Positions 45,960-55,158 of a stretch of 64,000 bases of DNA are shown piece after piece. Numbering within the stretch: position 1 is the stretch's first letter; each line of letters opens with the position of its first letter. Under the pieces are notes generated by a model. It was not told where the DNA came from and searched no databases. It saw only the letters and a list, made by a program, of their open reading frames with translations. Source of the stretch: Diaphorobacter sp. HDW4A (lineage in GTDB: Bacteria > Pseudomonadota > Gammaproteobacteria > Burkholderiales > Burkholderiaceae_C); assembly GCF_011305995.1 (NCBI RefSeq), contig NZ_CP049911.1, positions 124,001 through 188,000 on the forward strand, read 5' to 3'. Position numbers and translations under genes: made by a program.

Positions 45960-46350
45960 TGTTGGCCTCTTTTGTATGCCTTCAGTAGCCCTTCTGTGAA
46001 CTTCTAGAAGTACTTCTGTGACCCTGATTTCGCAACAGTGAAGCCTCATGAGCAGTAGGCTCTGGCAGTCCGGGATGGTTGCCACACCCCCCTCCTCCCC
46101 GGCAGCGCGGCCTCGTCCCGTAATGCAGTCCTCAACAAATCATATAGCAGATTCTCCCTATTAGGGTGTGTCTGCATGTCATGTATCTTTCGTCGCTTTC
46201 GACCCACGATCCACACCCCAAGTGGCTCATAGTGCAATCGTCTCCGTAATCGATAGCAAATTCACCCTGTATAGGGTGCAAATCAATTGGCAATTCTCCC
46301 TTCTGCGTGAGAGGTCTTTAGCGGTAGGCAGATTCTTCCTATTAGGAGCG
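45960..46350. repeat. Repeat region upstream of parM, probable parC centromere or iterons
   Basis: The 560 bp between parM and the mobI-like gene hold no gene. Repeats seen: CTTCTGTGA at 45991 and 46013 framing the palindrome ACTTCTAGAAGT; and four dispersed units resembling CAGATTCT(C/T)CCTATTAGG at about 46148, 46259 (TTCACCCTGTATAGGGTG), 46291 and 46328, the first and last nearly identical. Position upstream of parM is where ParR binding sites lie in such operons; a replication origin is an alternative. Confidence 0.55.
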
Positions 46351-46474
46351 AACACATAGCAAAATAGCTAAAATCTGCTTTAGGCCAGTTGGCTGATGGT
46401 GTGCTTGCAAGGGTGAATCTGACCCCAGATAAGTACTAGGTAACAGAGTGAATGTGCATACATGAGGGCACGTG

Positions 46475-46969
46475 ATGGAACAGTACGACAAGGCGATAGA
46501 CGGACTGGCTGCATGCATAGCTGCATTGTTTGACCAGGCGATGCTGGTAGCAGAGGACTACTGGAACTTCGTGAACAAGATGGAAGGGCGGCAGACCGGA
46601 CGTGACTCCAAGAGTAGCCTGCAACTCTCCTGCCAGCTCAAGGGGAACCATATCGAGGCCAAGTGGAGCGGGATTAAATGGTATGGGCAGAAGGCCAGTC
46701 GCTACAGCTTGCGCGTGCCAATACCTAAATCTAAAACCACGTCCAGCTATGCAAAGAACAAGCTCAAGGAATTTGCCAAGGAATGGGAATGGGAGAAGGT
46801 GTGTGAGGCTGAAGAAAAGCTCACAGCCATTCGCAGGCAGCAACACCACGTCGTAAGAGCAATACTTCTGATCAAGGCCTCCAAGAAGCTTTCAGAATCA
46901 GCCCCAACTATTGATTCACCGGATGCAGACTTCCACGAGCAGGAAGCAAACATCAGTGGGGAAAAATGA
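46475..46969 (+). CDS. MobI-like conjugative transfer protein
   Basis: A 164-residue protein resembling MobI of SXT/IncA-C elements by pattern (LFDQAMLVAEDYWNFVNKME, IEAKWSGIKWYGQKASRYSL, then YAKNKLKEFAKEWEWEKV). MobI is an oriT-associated factor needed for transfer initiation. ATG at 46475 chosen after GAGGGCAC; a GTG lies one codon upstream. If correct, oriT may be close to the upstream repeats. Confidence 0.55.
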   Translation: MEQYDKAIDGLAACIAALFDQAMLVAEDYWNFVNKMEGRQTGRDSKSSLQLSCQLKGNHIEAKWSGIKWYGQKASRYSLRVPIPKSKTTSSYAKNKLKEFAKEWEWEKVCEAEEKLTAIRRQQHHVVRAILLIKASKKLSESAPTIDSPDADFHEQEANISGEK

Positions 46970-47091
46970 CGCCGGGACTTTTCAACGGGGCATATCGAAA
47001 AGAGAAATGGGCAATCGCGGCAGCGAGCCCATATTAGCCTGTGCGGCAGCACGGGCTAGGTATTCATCGCGCGAAGCGCGTGCCTTCCATC

Positions 47092-48124
47092 GGCTTTGTT
47101 GCACAAATCCGGGCCGCAGCGGTAGTAGGCTCGGATGATGAGTGAGACGAACTGGGGACGGCGCAAGTACCGCACCACAAACTGGAAGGCGTACAACGCA
47201 GCACTGAAGGCTAGAGGCGACTTGAGCATCTGGCTGGATAAAGACATGCAGTGGCTGGCTCCTGCGAGCGGCAAGCGTGGGCGCAACCAGACGTTCTCAG
47301 ATGCGTCCATCCAGTTTTGCCTGACCATCAAATGCTTGTTTGGCTTGCCCCTGCGTCAGACATTGGGGCTGGTGCAGTCGCTGCTCAAAATGGCTGGCCT
47401 ACCTTGGGCAGCCCCCGACTACAGCACGGTGTGTCGCAGACAAAAAGGTATAAATGTTCAGGTGCACTACCGCCCAAGTGGCAACGGCTTGCACATGCTT
47501 GCCGACTCCACAGGGATCAAGTTCTTGGGTGAAGGCGAGTGGAAAACAAAGAAGCACGGCGCCGAGCGGCGCCGTCAGTGGCGCAAGGTGCACCTTGGCA
47601 TAGATGCAGAAAATATGCAGATACGGGCCATGGTGGTGACCACCAATGAAGTTGGTGATTCACCAGTAGCTGCAGGGCTACTGGGCCAAATACCAAGCCA
47701 TGAAATAGTTGCCAGCTTTACAGGCGATGGCGCGTACGACACAAAAGACGTGCATGAAGCCTGCCACCACCGCAAAGCCATCCCCGTCATTCCTCCTCGC
47801 AAAGGCGCAAGGTTGCGCAAAGGTCTGGCATTCGCGCATCGCAACGAAGCGGTCAAAGCGTGCAAGAAGTTGGGCCGTACTATTTGGAAGCGCTGGAGCG
47901 GCTACCACCGTCGGTCCTTGGTGGAGACGAAGATGAACTGCTTGAAGCGCCTAGGCGAGAAGGTGATGGCTAGGACGTTTGAGCGACAGGTGGCCGAGCT
48001 CAATGTCCGGGCATCCATCCTCAATCGCTTCACCGAGCTGGGCACGCCCCAGACGGTGGCCGTGGCATAACTACGTCTGGGGTTTGGGGAGACTTAGCCT
48101 CAGACCGATTTATGCAACAAAGCC
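47092..48124 (+). mobile_element. IS5-family (IS903 group) element, copy 1
   Basis: 1,033 bp, ends GGCTTTGTTGCACAAATC and inverse of GGCTTTGTTGCATAAATC. Sequence-identical in its transposase to copies at 53412-54444 and 55146-57636. The 9-bp flanks (CCTTCCATC and CGTCTTACC) do not match, so the original target is rearranged on at least one side. Confidence 0.95.
47135..48070 (+). CDS. tnpA: IS5/IS903-group transposase, copy 1
   Basis: 311-residue DDE transposase. Catalytic aspartates fit LHMLADSTGIKFLGEGEW and IVASFTGDGAYDTKDVHE, and the glutamate RRSLVETKMNCLKRLGEKVM. The N-terminal KYRTTNWKAYNAALKARGDL is typical of the IS903 group. Confidence 0.95.
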   Translation: MMSETNWGRRKYRTTNWKAYNAALKARGDLSIWLDKDMQWLAPASGKRGRNQTFSDASIQFCLTIKCLFGLPLRQTLGLVQSLLKMAGLPWAAPDYSTVCRRQKGINVQVHYRPSGNGLHMLADSTGIKFLGEGEWKTKKHGAERRRQWRKVHLGIDAENMQIRAMVVTTNEVGDSPVAAGLLGQIPSHEIVASFTGDGAYDTKDVHEACHHRKAIPVIPPRKGARLRKGLAFAHRNEAVKACKKLGRTIWKRWSGYHRRSLVETKMNCLKRLGEKVMARTFERQVAELNVRASILNRFTELGTPQTVAVA

Positions 48125-48607
48125 CGTCTTACCCTTAAGGAAAAAGACTACTATGAGACGCTTCAGTATGCGTGTGTGAAATTATCAAAATTACTGAATA
48201 GGTCTATCACCGACCGCGACGACGACCCGTATATCAAAGTAGGCCAACTGGTTTCCGCTGAAATGCAGCGTCCTGCAAACGAACCTGCAGATATAGCATG
48301 GAAAAATTATTGCATAGAGCTAAGGCGCCAGATCAATACCATAGCTCGCAAGGCGTCAAGACTACGAAATGAGAAACAAGAGGTCAGCCGAAAAGACCTG
48401 CAAAACTACCTGATTGAGTTGATTTACATCCGGATCGCAAATGCTTATAAATGCGTACCAATCAAAGGCGGCACAAGTAAGTATAAATATTTTAGCAAAA
48501 AGGAGCTAGAAGCTATCACTCATCAAATCTGGATGATCTACTTCTCCGAAAAACCGGTAGCAAAGACTAAAGTGAAAGGAGTCATCAAGAAAATTAAATC
48601 CATTTGA
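48125..48607 (+). pseudogene. Hypothetical gene, 5' end removed by IS copy 1
   Basis: The frame is open from the IS boundary (RLTLKEKDYYETLQYACVKL) to the stop at 48607, giving about 160 residues that are Lys-rich and helical (YLIELIYIRIANAYKCVPIK). A GTG at 48176 could reinitiate. AT-richer than its neighbours. Not recognised. The following 300 bp to 48914 have no clear gene. Confidence 0.6.
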
Positions 48608-48914
48608 AGCCACAAGCACAAGTCGCCACGCAACCGCGTCATTGGCAAAGGACAAGCTAACGCGGAAATGGGGCTATGGACTTGTCCTAAATTTGCGATT
48701 TAGGCGTGTGGTGAGATGATTGCTCACATCTGATCCAGAAAGCGAACAATGACTCACCTCTCCCTATTCGTTGCCTCTCAGACTGCATCCATACCTACGT
48801 ACGCGAAGCTACCGCCATAGCGGTGCATTAGCTGTACGTAGCGATCCTTCCTCTGACTCAATCACATTGCGCATGAGCAGAGGAGGGTTTGTCACGCACT
48901 TGAGAAAGTATCAC

Positions 48915-49250
48915 ATGATCAAAGTTATCAACGACCACTATGTAATTTTCACCTCAAGCTTTGACGAGGACCATTTAAGCACTGATGCTCAAGAATTGGA
49001 ATATGAAACTGAAGATTGGGATTCTCCAGAACAAATTGCGCTGGAATTGCTAGCAGGCGATATCGCGAGGCAAGCAGAAGCCTTGCAACGCTTAGAAAAG
49101 AAGCTTGACCATCTCATTAACAACATGGACATGGTAGCCGATCGCGCACGGCGGACTAGGCACATTATTCCGAAGGCAATCGCGCTTAAGCACACTGCGG
49201 CGAGCGCACCGCCAGTAGTTACGCAGGCAAACGACACGGATCTGAATTGA
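48915..49250 (+). CDS. Hypothetical protein with helical C-terminal half
   Basis: 111 residues starting MIKVINDHYVIFTSSFDEDH, acidic in the first half, with a coiled-coil-like segment (QAEALQRLEKKLDHLINNMD) and a basic tail. The ATG at 48915 fits protein-like composition better than the longer upstream frame. Not recognised. Confidence 0.6.
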   Translation: MIKVINDHYVIFTSSFDEDHLSTDAQELEYETEDWDSPEQIALELLAGDIARQAEALQRLEKKLDHLINNMDMVADRARRTRHIIPKAIALKHTAASAPPVVTQANDTDLN

Positions 49251-49373
49251 TAGAGCAACATCTCCATCATTACCAGTGAAATAGGACACCTGCACCTAGC
49301 AGTTTATGACCATGGACTGGCCAGACAAGGTCAGGTGTCCTGCAATTATCAGGATTCGTTCGGAAAGCTAGTT

Positions 49374-50939
49374 ATGACGAATACACACAACAACATCCGC
49401 AAAGATCCGGAAATGGATCGCCTCCAAGCCGCAGCCTTCAGGTTCCTTGCCATGCGACAAGAGGAGGAGGCAAACGAGCGGGCACTCGCTCACAAGTCCC
49501 CTACCCACGCAGGCGCCCGGAGCACGCCCTCAACGGATGCTGAAATGCTCGACCAAACTGAGGCTGAGCCAGGTGCAATCGGGATCACTGCTAACTGCGA
49601 CATCTCAACCAGCTCCGGAGCAGTGCAGGTCCAAACCGCGCATGTTCATTGGCAGCGCCTTGGCAAAGAGCAAGAGGTTGCCCCATTTCCGGTGATCCAT
49701 ATGGCCTACCAGGGGCCGACACATAGCGGGCTGGCAGATGATGCGGCAGACACCATCCGTATGGAGCATGAAGTCCTCGCGTCGTCCACTGACAGCCCGG
49801 ATGACGTAGGTCTCGCCGCCAAGCAAGAGCCGCGCCTGCCCGACCCCACGCTTCCACCTCCATTCGACGTGTCGCGAACATTGCCAACGCATACCTCTGA
49901 AGACTTTGAGCACATGCCGCGGCTGGGATGGCTGGTACGGGAAGTCTTCCACGGCGGAGAGGTCATTATCCTGTGGGGAGAATCTCAAGCTGGCAAGACT
50001 GCATTGCTGCTCGACATGGTAGCGGCGGTAGCCAGCGGCGCTGACTGGGCTGGCCACCCGGTCACCCAGACCAACGTGATCTATGTTGCATTGGAGGGGC
50101 AACTGGGGTTGCGCACACGCGTCCAAGCTCTTGAACATGACCGGGGTGGCCTCCATCAAAAGGGCATTCGCTACGTCTTTGATGCCTGCAACGTTGCCAG
50201 CACGGAAGATGTCGACGCATTGGCTGTGACGGCCTTGAAGCATCAGGCCAAGTTCATTGTGATTGACACCCTATCAGCCTCACTTGCCGGGACCGCGGAG
50301 GAAAACAGCAACTCCGCGATGGCAGGCATGATTGCTAACGTCCAGCGCCTGACCAGGATGACCGGTGCCGCAGTATTGCTCGTTCACCATTCGGGAAACG
50401 ATCCTCGCCGCGGTGCGCGAGGAGCATATGCCCTGCATGCGAACCCTGATGTGTCTATCGAGGTTGGCCGCAATGGCAACGAGCGCTACTGGCGCCTCAA
50501 TAAGGGCCGCGACGGCAGCCATACGAAGGGTTGGTTTCGGATCGAACCCATCGAGTTTCAACCGGCGCATGAGACGGAGCCCCTCCAATCCATCGTCATC
50601 CGGCATGTGCAAGACTCCGACGACACGCAGGCGAACGATGCCATGGTATTCGCAGGCCCCAAGCCCAAGACCCAGGAGCGGACGGATGTAGCACTGCAGG
50701 CAATTCGTCAGCATCTGAGTCAACTCGATCTGAATGGCAATGAGCAGCGGAATCCGGGCGAGGCGACCGAGGAGACAATTCGCAAGATCGTTTCACAAGC
50801 GTTCAAGGAGATGCACGATAGCGGGGAAGAGGGCTATGGCAGTAACCATCGAGCAGAGAATGTCCGCGAAGCAATTCAATCCCTCGTCTCAGCTGGACAG
50901 CTACTCCGGGAAGGAGGCAAGGTACGCGTGTCGCGGTGA
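49374..50939 (+). CDS. RepA-type RecA-fold ATPase (AAA_25)
   Basis: A 521-residue protein. About 150 disordered N-terminal residues precede a RecA-like NTPase: Walker A GESQAGKTALLLDMVAAVAS, Walker B KFIVIDTLSASLAG, then VLLVHHSGNDPRRGARGAYA as in RSF1010 RepA-like helicases and virus/plasmid AAA_25 proteins. A C-terminal winged-helix-like segment follows (AENVREAIQSLVSAGQLLRE). The ATG at 49374 follows GGAAAG. Likely role in plasmid or element replication. Confidence 0.82.
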   Translation: MTNTHNNIRKDPEMDRLQAAAFRFLAMRQEEEANERALAHKSPTHAGARSTPSTDAEMLDQTEAEPGAIGITANCDISTSSGAVQVQTAHVHWQRLGKEQEVAPFPVIHMAYQGPTHSGLADDAADTIRMEHEVLASSTDSPDDVGLAAKQEPRLPDPTLPPPFDVSRTLPTHTSEDFEHMPRLGWLVREVFHGGEVIILWGESQAGKTALLLDMVAAVASGADWAGHPVTQTNVIYVALEGQLGLRTRVQALEHDRGGLHQKGIRYVFDACNVASTEDVDALAVTALKHQAKFIVIDTLSASLAGTAEENSNSAMAGMIANVQRLTRMTGAAVLLVHHSGNDPRRGARGAYALHANPDVSIEVGRNGNERYWRLNKGRDGSHTKGWFRIEPIEFQPAHETEPLQSIVIRHVQDSDDTQANDAMVFAGPKPKTQERTDVALQAIRQHLSQLDLNGNEQRNPGEATEETIRKIVSQAFKEMHDSGEEGYGSNHRAENVREAIQSLVSAGQLLREGGKVRVSR

Positions 50940-51358
50940 CGGCAACTCACTCGTAGGCGGCCTAATGGGCTCCATCCTAGACCCTATGAGAGGCGGCCTC
51001 GCTGAATTGCCCCCACTCCCCAGTCCCCCTCCCCTAAAGGGGGAGAAGGGGACGGGGAGTCGGGGAGTCAAGTGTCAGCCTGGGCAGATGCATCTCTCGC
51101 GGTTCAGATCTGGAGGCTAGGCATTCTAAGGACCGACCCGGCTTGCAAGATCGAAGCCGAAATGGCGATCCATCAACCCGCGATAGTGCCGAAGTGGCAC
51201 AGAGAGGTACCAAAACACAGCGCGAGAAACCTAGCCGCTACCCCCATAGTCCAAACACCTGAGAAATGTGTCTCGGTACCGCCTCACATGCCGAGGCTAA
51301 GCACCGAGCGGACAGCATCGACTCGACCTATCTCACGCGAATCAGAGCATATGCGGCG
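50940..51358. other. Intergenic region with a large C/G-run hairpin
   Basis: No gene. A long C-rich arm (51010-51034) is followed by loop TAAA and a G-rich arm (51039-51066), giving an imperfect stem of some 20 bp. It is probably a terminator between the convergent ATPase and surface-protein genes, or a dispersed palindromic repeat of a kind common in beta-proteobacteria. Confidence 0.55.
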
Positions 51359-53278
51359 TCATTTACGGCGCAATCCCAATACACCCAGAGCGACCAATAC
51401 AGCAGACATCAACAGCAGGACTAGTTGATTTACAAAAGGAACTGGGACAGCGGCCTGGTCAATCTTCTTCGTGACGGTAACATTCACAACAGCCACACCA
51501 CATGCTTGAGTCGTATAGGGTGCAGCTACAACCGTACAGATAGTGTATTTGAATGAGTCAGTACCGACATAATTTTCGTTAGGCGTATAAACCACTGAAT
51601 TATTACTGAAAACTACAGCACCATGACTAGGCAAATGCGTGGGATCCGTATCAGGCTGTACAGATTGCTGCGCTAATGGAGCACCGATTGGATCACTGGA
51701 TTGGTCGCTATACAGAATAGCAATGCTCACAGGCTCATTCACCAAAGTGGACGCTGCATAGGTTCCGGCAGTAACGGCGGGAGTGCCGCAGACAGGGTTG
51801 GTGCCAGTTTGAGTTATGGGACCAACATTGCTGGAGGCATAATTGGGGTCTCCCGAATACTCCACTGTTATAGGATGATCTCCGCTAGCTAATGAACCAG
51901 TCCATTGAGCTACTCCAGCTCCATTCAATGTGGCCGCGGGTGTTAGAGATACGCCACCATCTTTGAATATCACTGTTCCGGTTGGCACCGCTTGTCCCGC
52001 AGTGGAGCTTAAAGTCGCGCTCAGCGTAACTGGACCACACTGTCCAACGACTGATGGAGTGAAAGTAATCGTTGTGTTGCAGGCAGCGCCTTGACCTGAA
52101 GCAGAGGCCGTTGGCGACCCCGTGGTGCTATAAGCGCTATCACCAGAATAGTTTGCTACCACGTTATGCATCCCAGGCGTCAATACAACTGGTAAAGTGG
52201 CCACACCAGCATCCAAGGGCGCCGACCCAAGGGTGGTGGTGCCTTCCATGAACGTGACAGAACCCGATGGTATCTGGGTAGGGTCCGAACCTGTAACCGT
52301 AGCAGTCAAATTGGTAGGGCTGGCGCCACACACGGCGGGCGCCGAGGAAGTCAGCGCGACACTGGCAGTTCTCGCTCCTTGGCCGCCCAGGAAGCGAACT
52401 TCGTGCACATTGTTTAGTGATCCTGTGCCACCACTGAAACCCATTTTGAAAGTTGCGGGAGGCGCCCCATTGCTCGTAGAAATATCGAGCGAATCGATGA
52501 CTTTGCGATAACCCGATCCATTAAAGTCAACTTCGACGGTGACGTAGATCGTTGGCGCAGGGGTTACGGTAATTCGCACCTTGCGTGCACCAGCACGACC
52601 AGCGGTCGCCACCCCCTCAGGTACGACAACTGAGGCCAGCAGCGGATAAGGCCCTCCGCCATCTCCGGCGGCGCTATTGTCTTTGCCACGAATAGCTATG
52701 CTATTGGGAACCCGGGTACACGTAGGGCCGCCCGGGAGCGAGCAACCTCCGAAGGAAGGATTAGAAAAATTCCCGAACTCGTCAAATCCAATGCCAAGAT
52801 ATCCTTTAGGAACGCCCGGCCTGCTTCCCCACGAGGAATAGCCTAAAGAGCCGTCGCTCGCACCAGAAGGAGGGTTGTTGACTGATCCATCCAGCAAATA
52901 GAACGTAAAACCGTCTGCTCCATTGCCTCCCCATGTTGCGTACTCGAATTCCGCCAGAACGCCGTCGTTCGAAGAAAAGGGCGTGTTGTAAACGGCAGAA
53001 CCAGACTGACTGTTTTGCGCATCAGTCAATCGAAGCCAGCCTTGCCCAGGAGCATCAATAGCTGAGAGCACAGGCACAGGTGTGGTCCGACCCGCTGCCG
53101 TTAGCCAAGCGTAGCTTCGGAGAGTCCAATTGGGCTCCGTTGCACCGCCAAACGAGGGAGGCAAAATGACTGCGTGTGCAATGAGCGGTGCGGCTACGAG
53201 CCCAAACCCACACAACTTGACAAGGCTGAGCCATCTTTCCTTTACAGCATGGGACCAATTTGTTGAAACACGCATCAT
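51359..53278 (-). CDS. Secreted lectin-like/Ig-repeat surface protein with C-terminal anchor
   Basis: A 639-residue exported protein. A signal peptide ends near AHAVILP. Residues about 50-300 look like an L-type lectin-like fold (GNGADGFTFYLLDGSVNN, GVPKGYLGIGFDEFGNFSNP). Two Ig-like repeats follow (IPSGSVTFMEGTTTLGSAPL ... NVVANYSGDSAYSTTG; VPTGTVIFKDGGVSL ... ITVEYSGDPNYASSN), then a cadherin-like segment (YTPNENYVGTDSFKYTICTV). The end VNQLVLLLMSAVLVALGVLG plus LRRK is a membrane-sorting signal like IPTL-CTERM. ATG at 53278 chosen. Probably an adhesin-type cargo; no transport partner is adjacent. Confidence 0.8.
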   Translation of the reverse strand: MMRVSTNWSHAVKERWLSLVKLCGFGLVAAPLIAHAVILPPSFGGATEPNWTLRSYAWLTAAGRTTPVPVLSAIDAPGQGWLRLTDAQNSQSGSAVYNTPFSSNDGVLAEFEYATWGGNGADGFTFYLLDGSVNNPPSGASDGSLGYSSWGSRPGVPKGYLGIGFDEFGNFSNPSFGGCSLPGGPTCTRVPNSIAIRGKDNSAAGDGGGPYPLLASVVVPEGVATAGRAGARKVRITVTPAPTIYVTVEVDFNGSGYRKVIDSLDISTSNGAPPATFKMGFSGGTGSLNNVHEVRFLGGQGARTASVALTSSAPAVCGASPTNLTATVTGSDPTQIPSGSVTFMEGTTTLGSAPLDAGVATLPVVLTPGMHNVVANYSGDSAYSTTGSPTASASGQGAACNTTITFTPSVVGQCGPVTLSATLSSTAGQAVPTGTVIFKDGGVSLTPAATLNGAGVAQWTGSLASGDHPITVEYSGDPNYASSNVGPITQTGTNPVCGTPAVTAGTYAASTLVNEPVSIAILYSDQSSDPIGAPLAQQSVQPDTDPTHLPSHGAVVFSNNSVVYTPNENYVGTDSFKYTICTVVAAPYTTQACGVAVVNVTVTKKIDQAAVPVPFVNQLVLLLMSAVLVALGVLGLRRK

Positions 53279-53411
53279 CACTCAGACCTCTTCAAATCGA
53301 TTTTTCTATATACAAAGCTAATTATCCGGCGAACAACCTGACTATCAACACAAAATCTAACGATGTTGTAAAACTCCATCAGTGGTACAAGGGCGAGTTG
53401 TAGTTGGGAAT

Positions 53412-54444
53412 GGCTTTGTTGCACAAATCCGGGCCGCAGCGGTAGTAGGCTCGGATGATGAGTGAGACGAACTGGGGACGGCGCAAGTACCGCACCACAA
53501 ACTGGAAGGCGTACAACGCAGCACTGAAGGCTAGAGGCGACTTGAGCATCTGGCTGGATAAAGACATGCAGTGGCTGGCTCCTGCGAGCGGCAAGCGTGG
53601 GCGCAACCAGACGTTCTCAGATGCGTCCATCCAGTTTTGCCTGACCATCAAATGCTTGTTTGGCTTGCCCCTGCGTCAGACATTGGGGCTGGTGCAGTCG
53701 CTGCTCAAAATGGCTGGCCTACCTTGGGCAGCCCCCGACTACAGCACGGTGTGTCGCAGACAAAAAGGTATAAATGTTCAGGTGCACTACCGCCCAAGTG
53801 GCAACGGCTTGCACATGCTTGCCGACTCCACAGGGATCAAGTTCTTGGGTGAAGGCGAGTGGAAAACAAAGAAGCACGGCGCCGAGCGGCGCCGTCAGTG
53901 GCGCAAGGTGCACCTTGGCATAGATGCAGAAAATATGCAGATACGGGCCATGGTGGTGACCACCAATGAAGTTGGTGATTCACCAGTAGCTGCAGGGCTA
54001 CTGGGCCAAATACCAAGCCATGAAATAGTTGCCAGCTTTACAGGCGATGGCGCGTACGACACAAAAGACGTGCATGAAGCCTGCCACCACCGCAAAGCCA
54101 TCCCCGTCATTCCTCCTCGCAAAGGCGCAAGGTTGCGCAAAGGTCTGGCATTCGCGCATCGCAACGAAGCGGTCAAAGCGTGCAAGAAGTTGGGCCGTAC
54201 TATTTGGAAGCGCTGGAGCGGCTACCACCGTCGGTCCTTGGTGGAGACGAAGATGAACTGCTTGAAGCGCCTAGGCGAGAAGGTGATGGCTAGGACGTTT
54301 GAGCGACAGGTGGCCGAGCTCAATGTCCGGGCATCCATCCTCAATCGCTTCACCGAGCTGGGCACGCCCCAGACGGTGGCCGTGGCATAACTACGTCTGG
54401 GGTTTGGGGAGACTTAGCCTCAGACCGATTTATGCAACAAAGCC
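53412..54444 (+). mobile_element. IS5-family (IS903 group) element, copy 2
   Basis: 1,033 bp with the same ends and transposase as copy 1. Flanking 9-mers are GTTGGGAAT and TCAGCGCTT, with no duplication. On its right it truncates a secreted-protein gene. Confidence 0.95.
53455..54390 (+). CDS. tnpA: IS5/IS903-group transposase, copy 2
   Basis: 311 residues, identical to copies 1 and 3. Confidence 0.95.
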   Translation: MMSETNWGRRKYRTTNWKAYNAALKARGDLSIWLDKDMQWLAPASGKRGRNQTFSDASIQFCLTIKCLFGLPLRQTLGLVQSLLKMAGLPWAAPDYSTVCRRQKGINVQVHYRPSGNGLHMLADSTGIKFLGEGEWKTKKHGAERRRQWRKVHLGIDAENMQIRAMVVTTNEVGDSPVAAGLLGQIPSHEIVASFTGDGAYDTKDVHEACHHRKAIPVIPPRKGARLRKGLAFAHRNEAVKACKKLGRTIWKRWSGYHRRSLVETKMNCLKRLGEKVMARTFERQVAELNVRASILNRFTELGTPQTVAVA

Positions 54445-54524
54445 TCAGCGCTTTGCGCAGGATTGATCAAAAAGAATGAAACAAGAATCAATGATGACTG
54501 ATATGTCAATTTCGACTTGGTCAT
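54445..54524 (-). pseudogene. 5' end of a secreted-protein gene cut by IS copy 2
   Basis: Behind a strong ribosome site (GGAGGAGAACTGT) an ATG at 54524 opens a signal peptide (MTKSKLTYQSSLILVSFFLI then NPAQSAE) that runs directly into the IS end. It is the fourth gene of the minus-strand operon that starts at 60711. The rest is not in the window as far as I can see. Confidence 0.72.
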
Positions 54525-54699
54525 ACAGTTCTCCTCCAGGTGGTCGAAAAATTCTGCTCCTCTTCAAAAAAGTAAGCAAGTGTTTTTCACACGAAGAGGA
54601 CACCATCATCGTTCCCAACAGCGTCCGATCCTGACATCATCAGTGTGGTGTCGATCATTTGCCCTACTGTGGCTGGCCTGGATACTGCGTCAGCTCTAC

Positions 54700-55131
54700 T
54701 TAGTCGCGACATGCAGCTAACACAGGGTCTTCAGGATCCACCCCATTTGCAATGGCCATCTCACGGTAGTTTTCGTGCAGCTCGTGGCCACCGTCATGCA
54801 CGTCATGACATTCCCCTCGCATACGCTTGAGTCGAACGAGAAGGTTGTGATCAGCACCGCGCAGGAGGAAGCCTGCACATATGGCAGGCTTTTCAGCCCC
54901 TGACTCATGGCAAGCAAAGGATGCCTGCGCCATGTCATACGCGGTACCGGCTGAGTGTTTGAACGCTTCCGCAGGAAACTCGCCAACAGCATCCAGACGC
55001 CAAGGGCAATTTCTGCATGGTTCACGGCGATAGCTTCCTGCACCACCGGTCACGGTCACCACCTGGTGGTCTTCACCCCTGTCGTTGAAGCCTGCTGGAC
55101 GGATACTGGTAATTTTTGTATTTCGGGTCAC
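54700..55131 (-). CDS. DUF6283-like Cys-rich protein
   Basis: A 143-residue soluble protein. The Cys-containing core YRREPCRNCPWRLDAVGEFP and FACHESGAEKPAICAGFLLR suggests a metal or iron-sulfur site; I recall this pattern as DUF6283. It starts with GTG at 55131 behind AGGAGAAA. Between it and the protease gene sits the nested IS. Downstream, 175 bp lead to the secreted-protein fragment. Function unknown. Confidence 0.75.
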   Translation of the reverse strand: MTRNTKITSIRPAGFNDRGEDHQVVTVTGGAGSYRREPCRNCPWRLDAVGEFPAEAFKHSAGTAYDMAQASFACHESGAEKPAICAGFLLRGADHNLLVRLKRMRGECHDVHDGGHELHENYREMAIANGVDPEDPVLAACRD

Positions 55132-55158
55132 TTAGATTTCTCCTGGGCTTTGTTGCAT

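Noticed and set aside
47092..48124. Fresh IS insertion with target duplication at copy 1
   Set aside because: The 9-bp flanks do not match each other or those of copy 2, so the site has been rearranged.
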